Below, piece after piece: positions 7,795 through 15,217 of a stretch of DNA of 55,850 nucleotides. Source of the DNA: Alphaproteobacteria bacterium (GTDB lineage: Bacteria; Pseudomonadota; Alphaproteobacteria; Caulobacterales; Caulobacteraceae). Location: assembly GCA_018826515.1 (NCBI GenBank), contig JAHKAM010000062.1:1-55850 (forward strand). The letters run 5' to 3'. The notes beneath the pieces are model-generated. The model was given only the letters and a program-made list of their open reading frames with translations. It searched no databases and had not been told where the DNA came from. Both the position numbers and the translations under genes were made by a program. The stretch's first letter is position 1, and each line of letters opens with the position of its first letter.

Positions 7795-8838
7795 GTGAAC
7801 GAACCCCGACGGACCGGCGGCAAACCCGCCACCATCAACGACATCGCCCGCATCGCCGAGGTGTCGAAGAAGACCGTCTCGCGGGTCATCAACAACTCGC
7901 CCTTCGTCAAGGAGGACACGCGCAAGCGGGTCGAGGCCGTGATCGCCGAACACGGCTTCACGCCCGATCCGCAGGCACGGGGACTGGCCTTCCGGCGATC
8001 GTTCCTGGTCGGGATGATCTATGACAATCCCAGCCCGAACTACGTCGTCAACATGCAGCAGGGCGTGCTGGACGCGGTGCGCGGCTCGGGGCTCGAACTG
8101 GTCGTCCATCCCTGCAACCGGGCGTCGGACGTTTTTCTGACCGACGTGCGGAATTTCATCGTCCGCCAGAAGCTGTTCGGCGTGGTGATGCCGCCGTCGG
8201 TGTCCGAGGACGACCGGGTCGTGGCGATCCTGAAGGAGGCGGACTGCCCCTATGTGCGGATCGCCTCGGTGTCGCTGGACGACCCCGCGCGCATGGTGGT
8301 CACTCACGACAGCCGGGGCGCGGCGCGGGCGGCGCGCCATCTGGCCGAGCTGGGCCACAGGCGGATCGCCTTCATTTCGGGTCCCGACACCTTCCGTTCC
8401 TCGCACGAGCGCGGCAAGGGCTTCGCCGAAGGCCTGGCCGAGCACGGGCTGGCGCTGGACCCGGCCTATGTGCGGCGGGCGGCCTATACGTTCGAGTCCG
8501 GGGTCGCGGCCGCGACGGAGCTGCTGGCCCTGCCCCAGCGCCCGACCGCCATCTTCGCGGGCAATGACGAAATGGCCATCGGGGTGATGAAGGCCGCGCG
8601 CGACGCCGGTCTGGACGTGCCGCGCGACCTTTCGATCGTCGGTTTCGACGACCTGCCGATGGCGTCCCGGGTGTGGCCGAACCTGACCACCGTCCGCCTG
8701 CCGATCCGCGACATGGGCCGGATGGCCGCCGAGAAACTGACCGCCGGACTGCGCGGTCTCGACGCCGCGACCCTGCAGCAGCCCGAGGTCGATCCGTCCC
8801 TCGTGGTCAGGGACTCGACGGCGCCGCCCGCGGGCTGA
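7795..8838 (+). CDS. LacI-family transcriptional regulator, probable pectin-locus repressor
   Basis: DNA-binding repressor of 347 residues. The N-terminal helix-turn-helix is TINDIARIAEVSKKTVSRVI (residues 12-31), followed by the hinge helix and a periplasmic-binding-protein-like effector domain (about 65-340) with the family segments IAFISGPD and IFAGNDEMAIGVMKAARDAG. Translation starts at GTG 7795. The gene follows a pectate lyase in the same direction and a strong hairpin follows it. Four palindromic TGACACCGGTGTCA-like sites at the divergent promoters of the locus are its likely targets, with a keto-deoxy-uronate intermediate the likely inducer. No full operator lies directly in front of its own start, so it may be expressed from the upstream lyase promoter. 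Confidence 0.9.
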   Translation: MNEPRRTGGKPATINDIARIAEVSKKTVSRVINNSPFVKEDTRKRVEAVIAEHGFTPDPQARGLAFRRSFLVGMIYDNPSPNYVVNMQQGVLDAVRGSGLELVVHPCNRASDVFLTDVRNFIVRQKLFGVVMPPSVSEDDRVVAILKEADCPYVRIASVSLDDPARMVVTHDSRGAARAARHLAELGHRRIAFISGPDTFRSSHERGKGFAEGLAEHGLALDPAYVRRAAYTFESGVAAATELLALPQRPTAIFAGNDEMAIGVMKAARDAGLDVPRDLSIVGFDDLPMASRVWPNLTTVRLPIRDMGRMAAEKLTAGLRGLDAATLQQPEVDPSLVVRDSTAPPAG

Positions 8839-8854
8839 GGCGACTTTCGAAAAC

Positions 8855-8893
8855 CGCTTCAGCGAGCGGCTGCCTCGCTGAAGCGTTGCTTTT
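8855..8893 (+). terminator. Hairpin terminator after the LacI regulator
   Basis: A perfect 12-bp inverted repeat CGCTTCAGCGAG / CTCGCTGAAGCG with a 7-nt loop is followed by TTGCTTTT. It separates the regulator from the KaiC gene, whose own promoter must therefore lie just downstream. Confidence 0.75.
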
Positions 8894-8896
8894 CAG

Positions 8897-8921
8897 GGAG
8901 CCAATTCCGGCAAAGCTCGTT
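8897..8921 (+). promoter_or_regulatory. Possible EcfG-type (general stress sigma factor) promoter for kaiC-kinase
   Basis: GGAGC at 8897-8901 and CGTT at 8918-8921 are separated by 16 nt. The alphaproteobacterial EcfG consensus is GGAAC-N16/17-CGTT, so there is one mismatch. It sits between the terminator and the kaiC start. A chance match is quite possible with motifs this short. Confidence 0.3.
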
Positions 8922-8962
8922 CCTTCCCGGCTCACAGCCGCGAGCGATGTCCGAGAAGGCCC

Positions 8963-10471
8963 ATGCAAGCCAAGTCTGCCTCTGCCGCTTCTGCCCGTGT
9001 CTCCACGGGCGTTTCCGAGCTGGACACCATCCTCGGCGGAGGGCTGACGGCCAACCGGTCCTATCTGCTCGAAGGCACGCCCGGCAGCGGCAAGACGACG
9101 ATCGCGCTCCAGTTCCTGCTGGAGGGCGCCCGCGCCGGGGAACCGGGGCTGTACATCACCCTGTCGGAAACCGCGGCGGAGCTGCGTGAGGTGGGTCGCA
9201 GTCACGGCTGGACGCTGGACGGCATCGAACTGTTCGAACTCGTCAGCGAGGACGGCCTGCATCCGGAAAGCGAGCAGTCCATTCTCGATCCCTCCGAGGT
9301 CGAGCTGGGCGAGACCATCGCCGGCGTCATGGAATGCGTCGATCGGCTTAGGCCGTCGCGGGTGGTGTTCGACAGCCTGTCAGAGATGCGCCTGCTGGCG
9401 CAGAACTCCCTGCGTTACCGGCGTCAGATCCTGGCGCTGAAGCAGTATTTCTCGACCCGCAATTGCACGGTCCTGCTGCTCGACGATCGCAGTTCCGACC
9501 CCGCCGACCTGCAGCTGCACAGCATCGCGCACGGGGTCATCACCCTGGAGCAGGCGGCGCTGGAATATGGCTCCGAGCGGCGTCGCCTTCGGGTGGTGAA
9601 GATGCGCGGTGTCAAATACCGCGGGGGCTTCCATGACTTCGCCATCGAGACCGGCGGTGTCTCGGTGTTCCCCCGCCTGGTGGCGGCCGATCACCATGCC
9701 GAATTCAGCGCCGACCTCGTTTCGACCGGCATCGGTCCGCTGGACGAAATGCTCGGCGGCGGGCTGTCGCCGGGGACCAACACCCTGCTCAACGGGCCGT
9801 CGGGCGTGGGCAAGACCACGACCGCGGTCTGCTGCGGGCTGGAGGCGATCCAGCGCGGCGAGAAGGCCGCCTACTATCTGTTCGACGAGGGCATCGCGAC
9901 CATGCTGGCCCGGTCGAAGGCCATGGGCATGGACCTGCAGCCGCATATCGACAGCGGCATGATGCAGGTCCGCCAGATCGATCCCGCGGAACTGACGCCC
10001 GGCGAATTCGCCAGCTGGATACGGCGGGCGGTGGAACAGGACGGCGTCGGCTTTATCGCCATCGACAGCCTGAACGCCTTCCTGCAGGCCATGCCGGGCG
10101 AGAAATACCTGCTGCTGCAGATGCACGAGATGCTGAGCTATCTGAACCAGCAGGGCGTGATCACGGTGCTGATCCTGGGCCAGCACGGCATCATCGGCGA
10201 GGTCCGCTCCGAAATCGATCTCAGCTATCTGTCGGACACCATCGTGCTGTTCCGGTATTTCGAGTCGCGCGGCCATGTGTTGAAGGCGATCTCGGTGGCC
10301 AAGAGCCGGACCACCGAACACCAGTCGAGCATCCGGGAGTTCCGTCTCGCGCGCCGCGGAATAGAGATCGGCGAGCCGCTCAAGGATTTCGAGGGCGTCC
10401 TGGCCGGCCTGCCCAACTATCGCGGCGCGACGCCCATGATGTCCGCCGAGCCCGCCGCCGGGGGGGACTGA
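8963..10471 (+). CDS. KaiC-like double-domain ATPase
   Basis: A RecA-fold ATPase of 502 residues with two KaiC domains. Domain 1 has Walker A GTPGSGKT at 38-45 and Walker B VVFDS at 134-138. Domain 2 has GPSGVGKT at 278-285 and Walker B FIAIDS with Asp 368. At the expected catalytic position each domain shows only one acidic pair member (SET in domain 1, DEG in domain 2) rather than the double Glu of cyanobacterial clock KaiC. Its end (GEPLKDFEGVLAGLP) is the tail of proteobacterial KaiC homologues, not the autophosphorylation tail. There is no kaiA or kaiB here. The next gene, 4 nt away, is a hybrid histidine kinase, so the pair is a signalling module whose input is unknown. The start at 8963 is the first ATG in frame. 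Confidence 0.9.
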   Translation: MQAKSASAASARVSTGVSELDTILGGGLTANRSYLLEGTPGSGKTTIALQFLLEGARAGEPGLYITLSETAAELREVGRSHGWTLDGIELFELVSEDGLHPESEQSILDPSEVELGETIAGVMECVDRLRPSRVVFDSLSEMRLLAQNSLRYRRQILALKQYFSTRNCTVLLLDDRSSDPADLQLHSIAHGVITLEQAALEYGSERRRLRVVKMRGVKYRGGFHDFAIETGGVSVFPRLVAADHHAEFSADLVSTGIGPLDEMLGGGLSPGTNTLLNGPSGVGKTTTAVCCGLEAIQRGEKAAYYLFDEGIATMLARSKAMGMDLQPHIDSGMMQVRQIDPAELTPGEFASWIRRAVEQDGVGFIAIDSLNAFLQAMPGEKYLLLQMHEMLSYLNQQGVITVLILGQHGIIGEVRSEIDLSYLSDTIVLFRYFESRGHVLKAISVAKSRTTEHQSSIREFRLARRGIEIGEPLKDFEGVLAGLPNYRGATPMMSAEPAAGGD

Positions 10472-10475
10472 GCGG

Positions 10476-12146
10476 GTGGAGTATCGCATTCTGCTTCTGG
10501 CCGTCAAAGGCCGGGACGCAGCGGTCATCGCACAGCTTCTGGCCAAGGCCGGACATGAGAGCCTGATCTGCGACAGCTGCCGCGACCTGGCGCGCGAGGG
10601 CCAGCGCGGCGCGGCCGTCGCGGTGGTGACGGAGGAGTCGCTGCTGGACGACGACACGGCCGCGCTGGACGGCTGGTTGAGCGAACAGCCCTCCTGGTCC
10701 GACTTCCCGTTCATCCTGTTGGCCACCAAGCGAGCCGGACGGCGGCCCCGGGATGCGCTGAAGATGCTGCGGCAACTCGGCAATGTCGTGGTGCTGGAGC
10801 GACCGGTGCATAGCGAGACCCTGGCCAGCGCCGTCAATTCGGCCATGCGCGGGCGCAGCCGCCAGTATGAGGCCCGGCGGCACCTCGAGGAGCTGCAGTC
10901 GGCGGAGGGGCGACTGACCAGCCTCAACGGTTCGCTGGAAGCCCGGATCGCCGAACGGACCGGGGAACTGTCCTCGGCCAACAATCAGTTGATGCAGGAA
11001 GTCGCGGAGCGGGAGCGCGCCCAGGCGGCGTTGGCGCAGTCGCAGAAGATGGAGGCGGTGGGCCAGCTCACGGGCGGCATCGCCCATGACTTCAACAACC
11101 TGTTGACCGTCATCTTCGGCAATCTCGAGCTGATCCAGCGCCGCACCGAGGATGAGAAGACCGCCCGGCTGGCGGATTTCGCGCGGCAGGCGGCGGAGCG
11201 GGCGGCCAAGCTGACCCACCAGCTGCTGGCCTTTTCGCGGACCCAGAACCTGACGCTCAAGGCGGTCGACCTGAACGCGCTCGTGACCGGAATGCACGAT
11301 CTGCTGGGCCGGACGATCGGTCCGATGGTCCGGATCGAGATGGCGCTCGACGCCACGGGGCCATGGGCGCTGGCGGACGACAACCAGCTGGAGCTGGCGA
11401 TCCTGAACCTTTCGATCAATGCGCGCGACGCCATGCCGGACGGCGGGGTGTTGACGATCGCCACAGGCGGACGGCCTGCCGAGGGCAGAGATCTGGCGCC
11501 GGGGGACTATGCGGTGATCAGCGTGCGCGACACCGGCTCCGGCATACCGGGGCATCTGTTGTCCAAGGTGTTCGATCCCTTCTTCACGACCAAGCCGATC
11601 GGCAAGGGCACCGGTCTGGGCCTGAGCCAGGTCTATGGCATCGCCCAGCAGTCGGGCGGGACGGTGCGGCTGTCCAGCGTCGAGGGGCAGGGCTCCACGG
11701 TGGAGATCTGGCTGCCGGCCGCAGAAGCGACCCTGCCGGCGCCCGAGGATGCGTTTGCCGCGGATGCCCGCGCCGACGGCCCGCACAAGCGGATTCTGGT
11801 GGTCGATGACGACGCGGACGTTCGACGCTTCATCGTCGATTGCCTGCAGTCGCTCGGCTACAGCGTCGACGAGGCGGCGGAGGGTCGGTCGGCCCTGCGC
11901 CGGCTAAAGGAGACCCCGCCGGACCTGCTGATCGTGGACTATGCCATGCCGGGCATGACCGGGGTCGATGTGGTCATGGAGGCCCGGGCCTCGGCGCCTG
12001 CACTGCCCATCATCATGGCGACGGGCTATGCCGACATGGAGGCCGTCGACCGGGTGATGCCGCCGGAGAGCCTGCTGCGCAAACCCTTCCGTCTGGCCGA
12101 ACTCGCCACGGCCGTCCGGAGGGCGCTGGTCCCGTCAACGGCCTAG
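10476..12146 (+). CDS. Hybrid histidine kinase paired with KaiC
   Basis: Cytoplasmic sensor kinase of 556 residues with no transmembrane segment. Order: a degenerate receiver-like domain (about 2-125) without a convincing phosphoacceptor, a coiled coil (about 130-190), a HisKA domain with [11 protein letters not shown] and catalytic His 204, an HATPase domain with the N box NLSINARDA (311-319) and G boxes RDTGSGIP and GKGTGLGLS, and a C-terminal receiver with acidic pocket VVDDD and phosphoacceptor Asp 488 in DLLIVDYAMPG. It starts at GTG 10476, 4 nt after kaiC, so it is co-translated. The natural reading is that KaiC controls this kinase through the N-terminal pseudo-receiver. No response regulator with an output domain is adjacent, so the final target is unknown. 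Confidence 0.9.
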   Translation: MEYRILLLAVKGRDAAVIAQLLAKAGHESLICDSCRDLAREGQRGAAVAVVTEESLLDDDTAALDGWLSEQPSWSDFPFILLATKRAGRRPRDALKMLRQLGNVVVLERPVHSETLASAVNSAMRGRSRQYEARRHLEELQSAEGRLTSLNGSLEARIAERTGELSSANNQLMQEVAERERAQAALAQSQKMEAVGQLTGGIAHDFNNLLTVIFGNLELIQRRTEDEKTARLADFARQAAERAAKLTHQLLAFSRTQNLTLKAVDLNALVTGMHDLLGRTIGPMVRIEMALDATGPWALADDNQLELAILNLSINARDAMPDGGVLTIATGGRPAEGRDLAPGDYAVISVRDTGSGIPGHLLSKVFDPFFTTKPIGKGTGLGLSQVYGIAQQSGGTVRLSSVEGQGSTVEIWLPAAEATLPAPEDAFAADARADGPHKRILVVDDDADVRRFIVDCLQSLGYSVDEAAEGRSALRRLKETPPDLLIVDYAMPGMTGVDVVMEARASAPALPIIMATGYADMEAVDRVMPPESLLRKPFRLAELATAVRRALVPSTA

Positions 12147-12175
12147 CTGTTCGGCGCCATGGTGTGGACGGACCG

Positions 12176-12817
12176 TCAGTGGCTGACGAGACCCTTCACA
12201 TGGTCGCGGATCGCTTCATCCGTGGCGTTGGCGAAGAAATATTCCTGGAAGCGTTCGCCGGCGACGGCGGCCTTCAGCAGGTCCTGGTCCACGGTCTTCA
12301 GGACGGTCAGCATGTCGTGGCAGGTGACGGCTTTCAGGTCCTTCAGGATGCCGCGGTTTTTCCGCATGATCTCGGCGCGCTCCTTCGGGTAGCCCAGGCC
12401 GCGCTCGCCCTCGAACAGCTTGCGATAGACGTCCTGCAGGTTCAGTTCGGCCGCCCAGCCGAAGCCCTTGGCGTAGGGCATGGCGATGGCGTTGCCGTCG
12501 TTGATCTGGCCGAACAGGAAGGCGTCGGTCGGATCGATGATCAGGCCGCAGAACACGCCCGGCATGGCGTTGGCGGCCAGCATGGAGCCCGTGCCGGTTC
12601 CGCATCCGGTGACCACGAAATCCGCCGCGCCCGAGTTGATCAGGAGGCCGGTCAGCAGGCCGTTCATCACATAGGTCAGCGATGCCTTATCCTCGGGCGT
12701 GTACATGCCGTAGTGGAAGACCTCATGGCCCAGCGGCACGGCGACGGCGGTGAGGGCGGCGTGGACGGTCTCGCTCTTGGCGGCCTGGCTGTTCTCGATG
12801 ACAAGGGCGATTTTCAT
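12176..12817 (-). CDS. RpiB/LacA/LacB-family isomerase, probable 5-keto-4-deoxyuronate isomerase
   Basis: Sugar isomerase of 213 residues with the RpiB/LacAB signature VTGCGTGTGSMLAAN (about 69-83) and the N-terminal MKIALVIEN strand. The family interconverts aldose and ketose sugar phosphates. Here it is divergent from a kduD-like dehydrogenase in a pectin locus and no classical KduI is visible. RpiB/LacB-type enzymes (called DhuI) are known to isomerise 4-deoxy-L-threo-5-hexosulose uronate, the KduI reaction, in some bacteria. I infer that job from context. It is longer than RpiB (about 150 aa) because of an extra C-terminal helical region. The shared promoter region holds an operator at 12877. 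The gene converges on the histidine kinase with a 29-nt gap. Confidence 0.82.
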   Translation of the reverse strand: MKIALVIENSQAAKSETVHAALTAVAVPLGHEVFHYGMYTPEDKASLTYVMNGLLTGLLINSGAADFVVTGCGTGTGSMLAANAMPGVFCGLIIDPTDAFLFGQINDGNAIAMPYAKGFGWAAELNLQDVYRKLFEGERGLGYPKERAEIMRKNRGILKDLKAVTCHDMLTVLKTVDQDLLKAAVAGERFQEYFFANATDEAIRDHVKGLVSH

Positions 12818-12873
12818 GGATTTTGCTCGAGGCTTGATGATGAGGCGGGCCGCCGGCCCCAGTTTGCATAAGG

Positions 12874-12902
12874 TTATGACACCGGTTACCTATCCATACA
12901 AT
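12874..12902 (+). promoter_or_regulatory. Probable sigma-70 promoter of kduD
   Basis: TTATGA (12874-12879), a 17-nt spacer and TACAAT (12897-12902), a near-consensus -10, point toward the kduD start at 12938. The operator at 12877-12890 covers part of the -35 box and the spacer. Confidence 0.45.
12877..12890. promoter_or_regulatory. Operator for the LacI-family pectin regulator, site 2
   Basis: TGACACCGGTTACC: the left half is a perfect TGACACC and the right half matches 4 of 7. It sits midway between the divergent isomerase and kduD starts. It is the weakest of the four sites. Confidence 0.55.
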
Positions 12903-12937
12903 CCGCATCAAACCCGCACGATACAGGCAGGCTGAAC

Positions 12938-13696
12938 ATGAGCGTCTCTTTCGATCTGACGGGCAAGACGGCCATGGTCACCGGCGCCAATACAGGTCTA
13001 GGACAGGCCATCGCCGTCGGACTGGCGCAGGCCGGGGCTGACATCATCGCCGTGGGCCGGTCGGCGCCGACGGAGACCGCGGCCATGGTCGCGGACGCCG
13101 GCCGGGCCCTGCACGCGATTCCCGCCGACCTGTCCACGGTCGCCCCCGTCGCCGGCGTGGTGGCCGAGGCCGTGGCGGCCGTGGGCGCCATCGACATCCT
13201 GGTGAACAACGCCGGCATCATCCGCCGCGCCGACAGTCTGGACTTCACCGAAGAGGACTGGGACGCGGTCATGGACACCAATCTCAAGACCGCCTTCTTC
13301 CTCAGCCAGGCCGTGGCCCGCACCTGGGCGGAGACGGGCCGGGGCGGCAAGATCATCAACATCTGCTCGATGCTCAGCTTCCAGGGCGGCATCCGGGTGC
13401 CGTCCTATACGGCGTCCAAGAGCGGTCTGGCCGGGCTGACCCGGCTGCTGGCCTGCGAGTGGGCGGCGAAGGGCATCAACGTCAACGCCATCGCGCCGGG
13501 CTATTTCTCGACCAACAACACCGAGGCCTTGCGCGCCGACGAGACCCGCAACCGCGACATCCTCGCGCGCATCCCGGCGGGCCGCTGGGGCGATCCGTCG
13601 GATATCAGCGGGGCCGCGGTCTTCCTGGCCTCGGATGCGGCGGCCTATGTGCATGGCACGGTTCTGGCCGTGGACGGGGGCTGGTTGGCGCGCTGA
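12938..13696 (+). CDS. kduD: 2-deoxy-D-gluconate 3-dehydrogenase / 5-keto-KDG reductase (KduD-type SDR)
   Basis: NAD(P)-dependent short-chain dehydrogenase of 252 residues that reduces 2,5-diketo-3-deoxygluconate to KDG in pectin breakdown. Visible motifs are the cofactor loop TGANTGLG (about 13-20), NNAGII (about 89-94), a catalytic Ser in SMLSFQGG, and the YTASK Tyr-Lys pair (Y156, K160). The motif set FQGGIRVPSYTASKSG and APGYFSTNNTEALR is the usual KduD pattern. It is divergent from the isomerase that would supply its substrate and shares its operator. Its product is the substrate of KdgK at the left of the locus. It ends flush against the stop of the second pectate lyase, with no spacer. 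Confidence 0.9.
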   Translation: MSVSFDLTGKTAMVTGANTGLGQAIAVGLAQAGADIIAVGRSAPTETAAMVADAGRALHAIPADLSTVAPVAGVVAEAVAAVGAIDILVNNAGIIRRADSLDFTEEDWDAVMDTNLKTAFFLSQAVARTWAETGRGGKIINICSMLSFQGGIRVPSYTASKSGLAGLTRLLACEWAAKGINVNAIAPGYFSTNNTEALRADETRNRDILARIPAGRWGDPSDISGAAVFLASDAAAYVHGTVLAVDGGWLAR

Positions 13697-15067
13697 TCAG
13701 AGGCTGTTGAGCCAGTCTTCCAGATTCGTGTAGCCGTCGCCGTCACGGTCTGCGCCGCCGTCCGCCGCGTCAGCCGGGTCGAGACCTTTGGCCTGTTCCC
13801 AGTCATCCGGCATGCCGTCGCCGTCGCCGTCCGCCCACGGTGAACCCGACTCAGGCTCCGGCCAGCCGCCGACCCGGGTCTGGCTGTCGATGATGCGACC
13901 GGTACGGGCGCGAACACCCTCGATGATCCGGGCGTCGACGGCGTCACGGACCCGGCCCGCGCCGACTCGCGCCAGCACCAGGCGCTCGGCCTCAGCGGCG
14001 GTCTGTTCCGCGGCCTCCGCCCAGTCCGGACGCGCCGTGAGCCGGTATCCGGGCCGATCTGAGTCCTTCACCAGACTCCAGGGGTCGGCGGGGACCACGC
14101 CGTCCATGGCGTTGCCCTCGAACCAGGCGCGGGCCAGCGGGTTGGATTCCTCGAACGCCCACCGCCCCGCCGAGTCGGGACCGGGGATGTAGGCGTTGCC
14201 GATGAAGGCGTAGGACGACAGGCTTTCGGTGTCGGCGTTGTAGCCCGCGTGCCCACCGCCCCAGTCATAGAAGACGTTGGATCTGAACTCGAACCGGGGT
14301 CCTTCGGGATCGACCGCCGGCGGATTGTAGTTGCCGGGCCGGGGCATCCGCGCCCGGTGCGCCGCCCAGAGATTGTGGTGAAACGTCATGCGCGCGCCGT
14401 GGCCGCCGCGCACCAGCGAGCCGTAGCCATGGTCGCCTTTGGCGTGGCGCGAGGCGTTGAGCGACTCCGCGATCAGCGACCACTGCACGGTCACGTCATA
14501 GACGCCCCGCTCGGGCGGGCTGTAGCGGCTGCCGACCGACAGGGTCTCGTCGATCGACCAGGAGGCGGAGATGTGATCGAGGATGATCCGCCGGCCGCGT
14601 TCCACCGAGATGGCGTCGGCCTCGACCCCGCTCTCGTCGCCGAGGCGTGAGCGGATATGGCGGATCACCACGTCACTGGCCGAGACGACGAGCGGATGAT
14701 CGCGCAGGGTGATCCCGCCGCCGGGGGCGGTCTGGCCGGCGATGGTAATGCGGTCCCGCCGGATGGTCAGGGGTGAGGCCAGACGGATCACGCCCCCTAC
14801 GTCGAAGATGACGGTGCGCGGCCCCTCGGCCTCAACCGCCGCGCGCAGGCTGCCAGGACCGGCGTCGCCCAGATGGGTCACTCGCAGCACCCGACCCCCG
14901 CGACCGCCCACGGCGAACCGGCCAGCGCCTTCCGCGCCGGGGAAGGCCAGGACGTCCGCCGCCGTCCGCGCCGATGCGGGGTGTGCCCAAACAGACACGC
15001 ACACCGCCGTTACCGCAGCGCTTGAAACCGCAAGACCAAGAAGCGGGGTTGCGAAAACACGGATCAT
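13697..15067 (-). CDS. Secreted pectate lyase with C-terminal calcium-binding repeats
   Basis: Second PL1-type pectate lyase, 456 residues. A signal peptide (cleavage near ASARTA, about residue 34) precedes the beta-helix landmarks AFPGAEGAGRFAVGGRGG, VTHLGDAGPGSLRAAV, VIFDVGGVIRL and ITIAGQTAPGGGITLRD. Active-site-face segments include ILDHISASWSIDETLSVGS and MTFHHNLWAAHRARMPR. The last 40 residues carry two Asp-rich loops, DGDGDGMPDDWE and DRDGDGYTNLEDW, resembling type 3 thrombospondin or dockerin-like Ca-binding loops. These are absent from the lyase at 6368 and may aid stability or surface attachment. It is divergent from the TonB receptor with two operators between them. Confidence 0.9.
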   Translation of the reverse strand: MIRVFATPLLGLAVSSAAVTAVCVSVWAHPASARTAADVLAFPGAEGAGRFAVGGRGGRVLRVTHLGDAGPGSLRAAVEAEGPRTVIFDVGGVIRLASPLTIRRDRITIAGQTAPGGGITLRDHPLVVSASDVVIRHIRSRLGDESGVEADAISVERGRRIILDHISASWSIDETLSVGSRYSPPERGVYDVTVQWSLIAESLNASRHAKGDHGYGSLVRGGHGARMTFHHNLWAAHRARMPRPGNYNPPAVDPEGPRFEFRSNVFYDWGGGHAGYNADTESLSSYAFIGNAYIPGPDSAGRWAFEESNPLARAWFEGNAMDGVVPADPWSLVKDSDRPGYRLTARPDWAEAAEQTAAEAERLVLARVGAGRVRDAVDARIIEGVRARTGRIIDSQTRVGGWPEPESGSPWADGDGDGMPDDWEQAKGLDPADAADGGADRDGDGYTNLEDWLNSL

Positions 15068-15084
15068 CGGGTTAGGCTCGTGAT

Positions 15085-15098
15085 TGCTACCGGTGTCA
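15085..15098. promoter_or_regulatory. Operator for the LacI-family pectin regulator, site 3
   Basis: TGCTACCGGTGTCA: right half perfect, left half 5 of 7. It lies 34 bp centre-to-centre from the perfect site at 15119, near the predicted transcription start of the minus-strand lyase. Confidence 0.6.
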
Positions 15099-15104
15099 GA
15101 ACCT

Positions 15105-15133
15105 ATTCCATGCGATTATGACACCGGTGTCAA
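15105..15133 (-). promoter_or_regulatory. Probable sigma-70 promoter of the second pectate lyase
   Basis: On the minus strand -35 TTGACA (15133-15128), a 17-nt spacer and -10 TGGAAT (15110-15105). The -35 is embedded in the perfect operator at 15119, as at 6260-6288. Confidence 0.5.
15119..15132. promoter_or_regulatory. Operator for the LacI-family pectin regulator, site 4 (perfect palindrome)
   Basis: TGACACCGGTGTCA is a perfect 14-bp palindrome with a central CCGG, in the control region between the divergent pectate lyase and TonB receptor genes. It is the best copy in the window and defines the motif. Confidence 0.75.
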
Positions 15134-15217
15134 ACGATTGGGCCAGAGACGCCGGGTCGCAAAAACACATAGACCGGGGCCACCTCGGCGTTCTGTATGC
15201 CCATTGGGAGGGAGCAT

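Noticed and set aside
9606..9616. GGTGTCA half-site inside kaiC as a further LacI operator
   Set aside because: It lies within coding sequence and lacks a matching left half.
8963..12146. A circadian clock system
   Set aside because: There is no KaiA or KaiB, and the KaiC homologue lacks the double-Glu pattern and the cyanobacterial C-terminal tail.
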